Translations under genes and position numbers: made by a program
Origin: Gammaproteobacteria bacterium
Lineage (GTDB): Bacteria; Pseudomonadota; Gammaproteobacteria; Pseudomonadales; Pseudohongiellaceae
Length of the DNA stretch: 64,000 nt
NCBI GenBank assembly: GCA_002706685.1
Contig: PALV01000001.1
Location: 1-64,000 of the forward strand
Direction: 5' to 3'
Shown here: positions 1 through 7,416 of the stretch, piece by piece
Position numbering within the stretch: position 1 is the first letter of the stretch
Layout: the number at the start of each line of letters is the position of its first letter
The notes under the pieces: generated by a model
Database searches by the model: none
Seen by the model: only the letters and a program-made list of their open reading frames with translations
Told to the model about the DNA's origin: nothing

Positions 1-536
1 GCGAGTCGCACGTAAACCACTACCAGAACCGGAAACATAATCACGGTAAGGATCGTCGGCCACTGCAACAGAAATCCAAACATGATCAGGATAAATGCGG
101 TGTACTGCGGGTGGCGGAAACGGGCATACCAGCCGGTAGTCGCTAGCGACCGAGTCTGCTGCGCCTTGTGCAGTACACCCCACGCCGAGGCCAGCAAAAA
201 GAAACCCAAAATGATCAGAACATTACTGGCGATATGCAGCGGATCCCAATGTGGGCTGCCTTCAAAACCAAGCAACGTGTGCAACAGGTGGCCGTTTTCG
301 TGGGACAGAAAATCAATGCCAGGATATTTTTCCGCCAACCAGCCGGAGAGAAAATAAATGGTTAATGGAAAGCCATACATCTCAGTAAATAGGGCAATAA
401 CAAACGCCGAGAAAGCGCCAAAGCTTCGCCAGTCGGTTTTGGTTTGCGGCTTGGTAAAGCTGAAGGCAAAGAAGATAAATATCGCCGAATTGAGTATCAC
501 CAGCGTCCAAAGGCCGTAAGCAGATTCACCGTGCAT
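1..536 (-). CDS. Isoprenylcysteine carboxyl methyltransferase (ICMT)-like membrane protein, 3' end off window
   Basis: The reading frame is open from an ATG at 536 (AGGAGGAG just upstream) to the left edge, about 178 residues, with no stop inside the window. The translation has four or five hydrophobic segments and an RHPQY motif near residue 147, the signature of the ICMT/phospholipid methyltransferase fold that uses SAM at the membrane. It is the last visible gene of the leftward merR-hma-copA-DUF2933 operon. Homologues are common in bacterial heavy-metal clusters, but their substrate is not established. The ICMT-like fold is fairly sure; a role in metal resistance is inferred from context only. 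The C-terminus is not visible. Confidence 0.8.
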   Translation of the reverse strand, partial: MHGESAYGLWTLVILNSAIFIFFAFSFTKPQTKTDWRSFGAFSAFVIALFTEMYGFPLTIYFLSGWLAEKYPGIDFLSHENGHLLHTLLGFEGSPHWDPLHIASNVLIILGFFLLASAWGVLHKAQQTRSLATTGWYARFRHPQYTAFILIMFGFLLQWPTILTVIMFPVLVVVYVRL

Positions 537-561
537 GCTTCTCCTCCTGTAATGTATTGGG

Positions 562-855
562 TTAATGGTGGTGACGATTTTCGTTTTCTCGGCGGCCTTC
601 TTCCAAACCACGTTGATAGGCATCGTGCTCGGATTCATCCTCGTGCTGGCCATGGTCACCATGACCGCCATGCCCCCCATGTCCTCCGTGCATAAATAAA
701 TGCATAAACGGACAGGCTAAGAGAATCAAGAAAGGCAAAAACTGCCAGACGTGCTGCCGGTGCTCAATCAATAGGAAATAGCTTGCCGCTGCAATTAAAC
801 CCAAGGCGGCCAGACCTTTGGGGGTCAACCAGAACGATGGTTTTTGGGTTGCCAT
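562..855 (-). CDS. DUF2933 small His-rich membrane protein
   Basis: The preferred start is the ATG at 855, preceded by GAGGTGTGAC; a longer in-frame start at 903 lacks a ribosome site. The 97-residue product has one or two hydrophobic segments (about residues 14-28 and 38-52), then a CPFMHLFMH motif and a tail of HGGHGG repeats and further histidines. This arrangement is typical of DUF2933 proteins, which usually sit beside Cu-ATPases. The histidines probably bind metal; the biochemical role is unknown. It lies 66 bp downstream of copA in the same operon. A broken second copy sits at 6711-7004. Confidence 0.85.
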   Translation of the reverse strand: MATQKPSFWLTPKGLAALGLIAAASYFLLIEHRQHVWQFLPFLILLACPFMHLFMHGGHGGHGGHGDHGQHEDESEHDAYQRGLEEGRRENENRHHH

Positions 856-921
856 GTCACACCTCATTAATGAAATTGAAATGTTCCGCCTATTGGTCGG
901 CACTGTTTACCGGTTGTCAGA

Positions 922-3456
922 TTATTTATCCACATTCAGTTTTACCCGCTTGAGGCGCAAAGAATTGCCGATCACCGACAGGGAGCTGATGGTCATAGCG
1001 ATCACCCCGATCATGGGATGGAGCAGGCCCACGGCGGCAATGGGGATGGCCGCCAGGTTGTAGAACCAGGCCCAGAACAGGTTTTCCACTATCTTGCGGA
1101 AGGTCGCCCGTGACAGGCGAATGGCTTCCACCACCTTGGACAGTTCGCCTTTCACCAGGGTGACATCCGCCGCTTCGATGGCGACGTCGGCGCCGGCACC
1201 GATGGCGATGCCCACATTGGCCTGTTTGAGTGCCGGCGCGTCGTTGATGCCGTCGCCCACCATGGCCACCAGCTGGCCATATTTGTCCTGCAGCTTTTTG
1301 ATGGCGTCTACCTTGCCTTCCGGCAAGACACCCGCCAGCACCTCGTCGATACCCACCTGATCGGCGACGTGTCGTGCGGTGCGTTCGTTGTCCCCGGTGA
1401 TCATGACGGTATGAATGCCCAACTGGTGAAGAGCGGCAATGGCAGCTTTCGAGTCTTCCTTTATGGTATCGGCCACGGCGACAATGCCGGCCGCGCGGTG
1501 TCCGACGGCCACCAGCATGGCGGTCTTGCCCTCTTTTTCCAACCGAACCAGGGCCTCTTCCAGGTCGCTCAGCTCGATATCCGCTTCATTGAGAAGCCGG
1601 CGGCTGCCGACGCGAATGAGCTGGTCGTCGACCCGGCCTTCCACACCACGGGCAGTGATGGCTCGAAAATCCCTCACGGTGGGAACTTCCAGGTTCTTTT
1701 CCCTGGCGCCCTCCACGATCGATTGTCCCAAAGGGTGTTCGGAGCCAGCTTCCACTGATGCGGCGAACCTAAGTACATCGGCCTCATTAAAATCGGCGGT
1801 GGCGATGACATCGGTAAGTGCCGGTTCGCCTTTGGTGATGGTGCCTGTTTTGTCGAGGACCACGGCCTTTATATCTTTCAGCGACTGGATGGCTTCGCCG
1901 GAGCGAATCAGAACACCGGATTCTGCGCCGAGTCCCGAGCCGACCATGATGGCTGTGGGAGTGGCCAGCCCCAGGGCACAAGGACAGGCGATTACTAAGA
2001 CGGAAATTGCCGCCAAAACCCCCAACATTAGGGGCGAAAGCTCTGGGTTGACCCAAGGCAGGAACTCGGCACCCCAGTAGAGAATTGGTCGCAGCGGCTC
2101 AGCGAACAGCACCCACACCACAAGGCTCGTCAAACTGATGACAATAACTCCCGGGACAAATTTTGCGGTCAGTTTGTCGGCAAATTCCTGTATGGGCACC
2201 TTTGAACCCTGTGCCTGCTCCACCAACCCGACGACCTGTGACAGGAAGGTATCGGCACCCACCCGGGTGGCCCGCACCTGAAGCATGCCCTCCTTGTTGA
2301 TGGTCGCACCAATCACCCCGTCGCCGGGCCCTTTTTCCACCGGCACTGACTCCCCGGTGGCAATAGATTCATCCAAATGGCTGCTACCCTCGACGATTTC
2401 GCCGTCGGTCGGTACCTTGGCGCCGGGCCGGACCACCATGATGTCTCCCACTTGTAATTCTGCCACCGGGACTTCAACTTCCTGCCCGTCCCGCAACACA
2501 GAGGCGGTCTTGGCGCCGAGCTTCAGCAGCTTTTTGATCGCCTGCGACGCTCTACCCTTGGCCCGGGTTTCAAGGTAGCGGCCGAGCATGTGGAATGTCA
2601 TGATGGTGGTGGCCATCTCAATAAAGGAGGTCATGGGATAAACAAATCCCACCAGTCCAATCAGATAGGGTGGCAGGCTGCCCATGGAGATGAGCACGTC
2701 CATATTGGCGGTGCGGTTGGTGAGGGAGCGCCAAGATGAGCGGTGAGTGGCCCAACCACCCCGGAGGAACACCACGGGAAAGCCGAGCAGGGCCACCCAG
2801 GCCAGATAGCCTGACACCGGCACCCAGAGCATGTGTACCATCATCAGCACCATGATCAGGGTGGTGGGTATGGCGGCGAACCACAGGCGCTTCCATGCCT
2901 GGTCGAGGTAGCGCTCCTCTACAGCTTCGTCCACTGCTGTGTCCGCTTGGGCCCGGCTTTCACTAACGCCTGCCACTTCGTATCCCGCCTTCTCAATGGC
3001 AACTTTGATCCTTTCCGCATCCACCGTTGCCACATCAAAACGAACCGTCACCTTGTGATTGGCAATATTGGTGGAAGTATCAGTAATGCCAGCAAGGCGC
3101 TTGACGGAGCTGGAAACAAGCCCAGCACAGTGATCGCTACCCATGCCTGGTACCATGAATACGGCTTCGCCGATTTTTCTGGAGGGTATGGATGTTATAC
3201 TATCCACGTCGTAGCCAGCTTTTTCAATGGCGCTGCGGATCTGGTTGTCGCTGGTCAGCTTGGCGTCGAATTCAACCTGGACACGGTGATTGGCAATATT
3301 GGTGGTGAGGCTGATGATACCCGGCAGCCGCTCAACCGAAGTGGTGATCAGACCAGCGCAGTGGTTACTCCCCATGCCTGGCACTATCAGTTGAACGAAC
3401 TTACTTTTCGGGCTGTTGACTGATTTCGACGAGGGAAATGCTGTGGGGTGATCCAT
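922..3456 (-). CDS. copA: Cu(I)-exporting P-type ATPase with two N-terminal HMA domains
   Basis: P1B-1 ATPase of 844 residues that exports Cu(I) or Ag(I) from cytoplasm to periplasm. It has two heavy-metal-associated domains (about 20-85 and 98-160), eight predicted membrane helices, the CPC metal site (about residue 490), the phosphorylated Asp in DKTGT (about 534), SEHPLG and the GDGIND hinge (about 735). The start at 3456 is chosen because GGAGAG lies 7 nt upstream; the TTG 12 nt earlier would overlap that site. Oddly, both HMA domains read GMGSxHC, with Ser in place of the first Cys of the usual CxxC. It is the third gene of the merR-led operon. Its decayed 3' end recurs near 6535-6645. 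Confidence 0.95.
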   Translation of the reverse strand: MDHPTAFPSSKSVNSPKSKFVQLIVPGMGSNHCAGLITTSVERLPGIISLTTNIANHRVQVEFDAKLTSDNQIRSAIEKAGYDVDSITSIPSRKIGEAVFMVPGMGSDHCAGLVSSSVKRLAGITDTSTNIANHKVTVRFDVATVDAERIKVAIEKAGYEVAGVSESRAQADTAVDEAVEERYLDQAWKRLWFAAIPTTLIMVLMMVHMLWVPVSGYLAWVALLGFPVVFLRGGWATHRSSWRSLTNRTANMDVLISMGSLPPYLIGLVGFVYPMTSFIEMATTIMTFHMLGRYLETRAKGRASQAIKKLLKLGAKTASVLRDGQEVEVPVAELQVGDIMVVRPGAKVPTDGEIVEGSSHLDESIATGESVPVEKGPGDGVIGATINKEGMLQVRATRVGADTFLSQVVGLVEQAQGSKVPIQEFADKLTAKFVPGVIVISLTSLVVWVLFAEPLRPILYWGAEFLPWVNPELSPLMLGVLAAISVLVIACPCALGLATPTAIMVGSGLGAESGVLIRSGEAIQSLKDIKAVVLDKTGTITKGEPALTDVIATADFNEADVLRFAASVEAGSEHPLGQSIVEGAREKNLEVPTVRDFRAITARGVEGRVDDQLIRVGSRRLLNEADIELSDLEEALVRLEKEGKTAMLVAVGHRAAGIVAVADTIKEDSKAAIAALHQLGIHTVMITGDNERTARHVADQVGIDEVLAGVLPEGKVDAIKKLQDKYGQLVAMVGDGINDAPALKQANVGIAIGAGADVAIEAADVTLVKGELSKVVEAIRLSRATFRKIVENLFWAWFYNLAAIPIAAVGLLHPMIGVIAMTISSLSVIGNSLRLKRVKLNVDK

Positions 3457-3596
3457 GTATCTCTCCAATTTTCAGACCATTTTTTACGGAAGAGGCAATC
3501 TCTTTTCAATTTATTAAGCAGCTAACAAACCAGATTTCACGCCTGTAGCATGCATAGGCTTACCAACTGCTAGTTACTCCAACCATCAGCCATAAA

Positions 3597-3914
3597 CTAA
3601 TTGATTTGGGTCGAAGGAAAACCCGCTCGATCCAACGCCTCTATCAGAGCGCTAGACTCGACCATGCCAACGACCGAAGCGACACCCGTCGCCAGGTCCA
3701 TACACGCATCGTTTACGCCGGAAACAGTGCGTAGCGTTTGCTCAATGCTTTTTACACAACCACCGCATGTGGCGCCTTGCACCTGTAATCGCTGTAGGGG
3801 GATATCGCTATGTGAGCCAACACTGCTACCAGTAGTATCTACAGTGGATGACTTGCTGGCGCAGCAACAGCCGTCCCGGTGATGGGTAGGACTCTCGAAA
3901 TTCTGTGTATTCAT
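3597..3914 (-). CDS. HMA-domain copper chaperone-like protein
   Basis: A 105-residue cytoplasmic protein. The C-terminal 65 residues are an HMA fold with an intact metal loop, GATCGGC (about residues 47-53). The N-terminal 40 residues contain histidines and a CCC run near residue 17 that could add metal ligands. HMA proteins of this size usually shuttle Cu(I) or other soft metals to a P-type ATPase or sequester them. Here it lies between the MerR regulator (19 bp upstream) and copA (140 bp downstream), which fits delivery to CopA. The N-terminal extension is longer than in CopZ-type chaperones (about 68 residues). Confidence 0.85.
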   Translation of the reverse strand: MNTQNFESPTHHRDGCCCASKSSTVDTTGSSVGSHSDIPLQRLQVQGATCGGCVKSIEQTLRTVSGVNDACMDLATGVASVVGMVESSALIEALDRAGFPSTQIN

Positions 3915-3933
3915 GACAAAACCTTATGTTAAT

Positions 3934-4338
3934 TTACTGAGCAAACTCTTCAATTAGGTGACAGATCATATCGCCGGTCGGCACCTTATCCGGCTTTTGG
4001 CTCCATTCGATCGCGGCCTGTTGCATGCGTTCCCGAAGTTGCTGAGTCTCCGCGAACCGTTGCTCAGTTTCATTCAGGCGGTGTTCAATCAAGCGGCGCA
4101 CGGTTGGGCAAGGAGACTTTTTCTTATCCGCGTGGTTCAAGATTTCCTGAATATCCTCAACGGAAAAGCCCAGTTGCCGTGCACTTAGCGCGAATCGCAA
4201 GCGGTTGTAATCACTTTCGCTGTATTCCCGATATCCATTGGTTTTGTTCTTACCCGGTTTCAGAATCTTGATCCGGGTATAAAACCGCACGGTATCGGCC
4301 GTAACTCCTAAACGCCTGGCCATTTCGATAACTTTCAC
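3934..4338 (-). CDS. MerR-family metal-responsive transcriptional regulator
   Basis: From the GTG at 4338 (GAGGAGG 5 nt upstream) the product is 134 residues, the usual CueR/MerR size. It shows an N-terminal winged helix-turn-helix (residues 1-70, with RFYTR and NGYREY), a dimerisation helix (about 80-110) and two candidate metal-binding cysteines, Cys77 (SPCPTV) and Cys126 (MICH). A frame extending upstream to 4452 exists but lacks a ribosome site and would start about 16 nt after the predicted transcription start. The gene lies directly downstream of a MerR-type promoter/operator and probably autoregulates the merR-hma-copA-DUF2933-ICMT operon. The metal is probably Cu(I), judged from the target genes; the Cys spacing does not identify it. 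Confidence 0.9.
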   Translation of the reverse strand: MKVIEMARRLGVTADTVRFYTRIKILKPGKNKTNGYREYSESDYNRLRFALSARQLGFSVEDIQEILNHADKKKSPCPTVRRLIEHRLNETEQRFAETQQLRERMQQAAIEWSQKPDKVPTGDMICHLIEEFAQ

Positions 4339-4474
4339 ACAGCCCTCCTCGCAGCTCAGTCTGACTATCGCAAGATTCAGATTAACCCCGAAGCTCTGTT
4401 CCTTGCCTTGATATGAGTCAATCATCAGTTCCAAACCCGAGAGAAAATCCAAAGACTTTATCCGGCTTTTTGCA

Positions 4475-4505
4475 ACCTTACACCTGTGTCCAAGACACAG
4501 GTCAA
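4475..4505 (-). promoter_or_regulatory. MerR-type promoter with 19-bp spacer and dyad operator
   Basis: On the minus strand a -35 TTGACC (4500-4505) and a -10 TAAGGT (4475-4480) are 19 bp apart, the over-long spacing typical of MerR-activated promoters. The spacer is filled by a perfect inverted repeat, ACCTGTGTC and GACACAGGT separated by 3 bp (4482-4502). MerR proteins are known to twist such promoters to realign the two boxes. The site reads into the merR gene starting at 4338. Confidence 0.88.
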
Positions 4506-4509
4506 GAAA

Positions 4510-5433
4510 TTTTCATTAACAGGCATCAAGTTTCTGTACTCAACACTACACGCCCCTCGATCTGTAGCCTTTACGCCGTCAACCGTCAATATTGGCCAGA
4601 TATCCTGTCACGTCGCTTCCGCATTGAATCGACCCATACCCAACTCCCAAGCGGCACTTAGACTTGTACATTGTCATCGCAGAACGAAGTTTCTGACCTT
4701 AGGATGACCCGTGTATTACATTGCTGTAATGAACGTGTAATCCTGTTTTCTGACTCGTCGGAACGCACGTTGCTCCCAGCGCAAAGCGGCAGAACCGTCA
4801 GCAAAAATTTCAAAGGTTCAAAAACCAGAATCCACAAAGGCGAAACCACTCACGACACAGGTATAGGGGTTGCTATACCAGCGGAATTACCAGTCTTATC
4901 AGGCCTTTTCGGGGACGCCGAAAAATGCATATGAGAGCCGCGCTAGCAGTGGTCCCGGCACGGTATAGAACATATCGCAAGCGTTGTGACTCATAGTATT
5001 TATATAATATGACCTGGTGGCCCCAACTATTCCCTAGATTGAACAGGCCGACGCACAGTGATTTGTCGAAAAAGAGCCTTAGTCGCAATGACCAGTTGGG
5101 CACTTATCACAGGCTTTGAAGTAAATCACTACTGTCGGCATTTTGGTGACAGTGCATTGTCGAAACTGTGAGGCTAAGTCCGGCCGCCTAATCACCACGG
5201 CCATTCGGGTTGATAGGGTGGGAAGTGACTGCAGGAACTGGAATCGTATGATCCAGATCCGCTATCGAGACGAACGAGCCATGATTGAGCGCGTTTGCCC
5301 ATGCGCGAAGGTGAATGGACCTTCTCACCCTTTCGAGAAGCATTTTATGCATCCTCTCAGCGCTCCTACTTTGGCCAATTGCCGGTCCACTTTCAAATAC
5401 CATATTAATTTATGAAAAAAGAATTACCTCAAA
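4510..5433. other. Intergenic stretch without a convincing gene
   Basis: About 0.9 kb with only short overlapping frames on both strands, none with a good ribosome site, domain or codon pattern. The frames at 5143-5415 (+) and 5188-5403 (-) were considered and not accepted. The one clear element is the CusR-like box at 4702-4742. The region reads as degraded sequence between two metal-resistance modules and may hold decayed genes that I cannot identify. Confidence 0.5.
4702..4742. promoter_or_regulatory. Orphan CusR/CopR-like box (duplicate of the cusR-copA intergenic box)
   Basis: Contains ATTACA-N4-TGTAAT (4715-4730) plus a second TGTAAT half-site 5 bp on (4736-4741). Over 41 bp it matches the box at 17828-17868 at about 32 positions: GGATGAC, ATTACATTG, TGTAAT and CGTGTAATC occur at identical offsets. 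Unlike the other two boxes, no -10 hexamer lies 33 bp away on the plus side (CGCACG there), only a weak one on the minus side (TGCGAT), and no convincing gene follows. Confidence 0.6.
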
Positions 5434-5488
5434 ATTACATTTTTGTAATCTCCAGATCATGTTTAAGACAGAATAAAATCGTTATAAT
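5434..5488 (+). promoter_or_regulatory. CusR-like box and promoter of the glutaredoxin-MauE gene
   Basis: The box ATTACA-TTTT-TGTAAT occupies 5434-5449 and a perfect -10 TATAAT lies at 5483-5488, a 33-bp gap. The hexamer at the -35 position is poor, as expected for an activator-dependent promoter. The cusR promoter has exactly the same box-to-minus-10 gap, so regulation by the CusRS pair encoded at 17925-20007 is inferred. Confidence 0.7.
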
Positions 5489-5554
5489 CAGGCTGTTTAA
5501 GCCGTCTTAACACTATTTATTCTGCTAAGTCAGTCGAACAAGGAGGAATCACAA

Positions 5555-6307
5555 ATGTCAGACTCCAAGACAGCTGAACTGTACCGAATGGTAACGGAGG
5601 ACCATGTGTGTCCTTACGGCTTAAAATCGAAACACCTACTGAAAACTCAAGGACTTCAGGTGGAAGACCACCACTTAAAAGACCGGGAAGAAATCGAGGC
5701 ATTCAAGGCCGAACACGATGTAGATACCACCCCACAGACATTTATCGATGGCGCCCGGATTGGTGGTTATGATGAACTACAGACTTATTTTGGTAAAGAA
5801 CCCACAGATGAGGACGAAACAACTTATTGGCCTGTTATCAGCCTTTTTACCACTACTTTCCTGATGGCATTGGGAGCAGCTTCGATCGCTGAAGGACAAT
5901 GGCTGTCCCTACGCACTTTTGAATGGTTCATCGCGTTTTCAATGTGTGCTCTTGCGTATCTAAAGATTCGGGATGTGGAAAGTTTTTCGACCATGTTCCT
6001 TAACTATGATCTTCTAGCCCAAAAATGGGTACCGTACGGGTACGTATACCCCTACGGAGAGGGTATTGCCGGCGTGCTTATGATTGCCGGGGTGCTAAAC
6101 TTTGTTTCGATCCCCATCGCCTTGGTCATAGGCACAGTAGGTGCCATCTCGGTTTTTAAAGCCGTCTATATTGAGAAACGAGAACTCAAATGTGCTTGCG
6201 TCGGAGGCGAAAGCAATGTGCCATTGGGTTTTATATCACTCACGGAAAACCTCATGATGCTCGGCATGGGGGTATGGATGCTTGTCAAGCATAGCACTCT
6301 AGGATAG
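5555..6307 (+). CDS. Glutaredoxin-MauE/DoxX-like membrane fusion protein
   Basis: A 250-residue protein with a strong AAGGAGG ribosome site. Residues 1-85 form a glutaredoxin domain with the active site CPYG (19-22) and the cis-Pro motif TTPQTF (about 58-63). Residues 90-250 carry four hydrophobic segments resembling MauE/DoxX redox membrane proteins, with a CAC pair near residue 214 just before the last helix. The fused layout suggests disulfide exchange between cytoplasmic thiols and membrane cysteines. Its promoter has a CusR-like box, so a role in copper-stress thiol redox is inferred; the true substrate is unknown. Confidence 0.85.
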   Translation: MSDSKTAELYRMVTEDHVCPYGLKSKHLLKTQGLQVEDHHLKDREEIEAFKAEHDVDTTPQTFIDGARIGGYDELQTYFGKEPTDEDETTYWPVISLFTTTFLMALGAASIAEGQWLSLRTFEWFIAFSMCALAYLKIRDVESFSTMFLNYDLLAQKWVPYGYVYPYGEGIAGVLMIAGVLNFVSIPIALVIGTVGAISVFKAVYIEKRELKCACVGGESNVPLGFISLTENLMMLGMGVWMLVKHSTLG

Positions 6308-6534
6308 AAGCGACCAACAGGTTCTCAACGTAATGTGCTTTCGAGATGCCGAATTGGCGACTTCCTCCTTCACACAACAAAATCTTCGGCACATTGGGGA
6401 ATCGCAGTCTCTAAGCCTACACGAAGGGCAGGTATGGCAGACCTTTCTACAGCGTCCGATTTCTAAATTGTAGTTAAGGCTTAATGGACCTTGACTGACG
6501 CCTTAGACAAAGCTTTGTAGTTCACAAAATGAAA

Positions 6535-6645
6535 CATACCAAGGGCTGATACATTCCATGATCGGGGGGGGACGATTGCCATGACCACCAACTCCCTGTC
6601 GGTGATCGGTAATTTTTGCGTCCAAAGCGGGTGAGGCTGGATATA
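6535..6645 (+). pseudogene. Decayed 3' end of a copA P-type ATPase gene
   Basis: In shifting frames the plus strand encodes fragments matching the end of CopA at 922-3456: a GLIHSMIG piece around 6550-6570 (intact CopA has GLLHPMIG) and IAMTTNSLSVIGN around 6577-6620 (intact CopA has IAMTISSLSVIGN). A run of eight G and several indels destroy the frame. Nothing recognisable of the rest of the ATPase remains in 6308-6534. It is followed by a broken DUF2933 gene in the same orientation, preserving the copA-DUF2933 order of the intact operon. Confidence 0.75.
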
Positions 6646-6710
6646 GTCTATATGACGGATTTGATACCAAAGTGAAAACCCCGTCTAATGGACCATATAG
6701 AAAATATTCT

Positions 6711-7004
6711 ATGAAAAAAAGACCAAATATAGGGTGATGATCACAGTCTACACGGCATTACAACGAGCATTCTCGTAGGTGCAGTGCTATGCTTTATCTT
6801 CGCTGAACATGGCGCCAAGTCCTTCAGTATCTGCCTTTGATGATTATGCCGCATTGCCCACTGATGCACATCTGCATGCACAAGGCACACTGCGATGCGC
6901 ACGATCATGATCATGCCAACGTTGGGCATAATCACCAAAATGAAGAAGAGGCTTCTTGCCGCCGCATGGAAGAAAAACGCAGGCAAGTGGATCTAAAACT
7001 GTGA
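6711..7004 (+). pseudogene. Frameshifted DUF2933 gene
   Basis: From the ATG at 6711, removing one G from the GGG near 6731-6734 restores a frame that reads a hydrophobic helix and then FAEHGAKS. A second single-base shift near 6827 restores the characteristic CPLMHICMH motif and a His-rich tail (AHDHDHANVGHNH), ending at TGA 7002-7004. The intact relative at 562-855 has the matching EHRQHV and CPFMHLFMH blocks. Two frameshifts make it non-functional unless the assembly is wrong. Confidence 0.8.
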
Positions 7005-7093
7005 TCGTGATACCTGAAAAATCATGGCTTCCCTATCTGGGTTACCGTTTTGTGTTCCGGATATCGATCAAGCTAGCTGCCAGGAGCCTGACA

Positions 7094-7306
7094 ATGAGCA
7101 ACAATGAGTATCGACTGAGTGTTTCGGCAGTTAAACTCATTAATAGTCACCTAGGCCTTTTTGAACCGGCTAATGCCGTAAATTTGAGCGCAGCGATTGC
7201 AGAGACTGGCCAATTATATGGTCTGGATGAGGTCGATTTCGATCAAAAATATGCCAAGTCTAATTCTACATACGACACATTTCAGCTGCACGTGCAAAGG
7301 GTGTAA
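7094..7306 (+). CDS. Hypothetical 70-residue protein
   Basis: The ATG at 7094 is preceded by AGGAG at 8-nt spacing. The 70-residue product is soluble, without membrane segment or signal peptide, and I recognise no domain. The frame extends further upstream to a TTG at 6956 but that part overlaps the decayed DUF2933 gene and is unlikely to be coding. It could itself be a remnant of a longer gene, since it lies in a decayed stretch. Confidence 0.4.
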   Translation: MSNNEYRLSVSAVKLINSHLGLFEPANAVNLSAAIAETGQLYGLDEVDFDQKYAKSNSTYDTFQLHVQRV

Positions 7307-7416
7307 GAAAGTTTGGACAATCACGTTATTCAACTGACGCGGGTCTGGTGGGCACAAGTCAAGATTGACGATTACTTGTTCTGCTTCCGGCTATCCGTAA
7401 ATTCGGTCGACTCATT

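Noticed and set aside
4413..4707. Overlapping plus-strand frames across the merR promoter
   Set aside because: They cross the MerR operator and promoter and have no family or ribosome site.
5143..5415. Plus-strand open frame of 90 codons with several Cys
   Set aside because: No ribosome site, no domain, and an equally long frame on the other strand; codon use looks random.
6956..7093. Longer N-terminus for the 70-residue hypothetical gene
   Set aside because: Starts at TTG inside the decayed DUF2933 tail and lacks a ribosome site; the ATG at 7094 has AGGAG.
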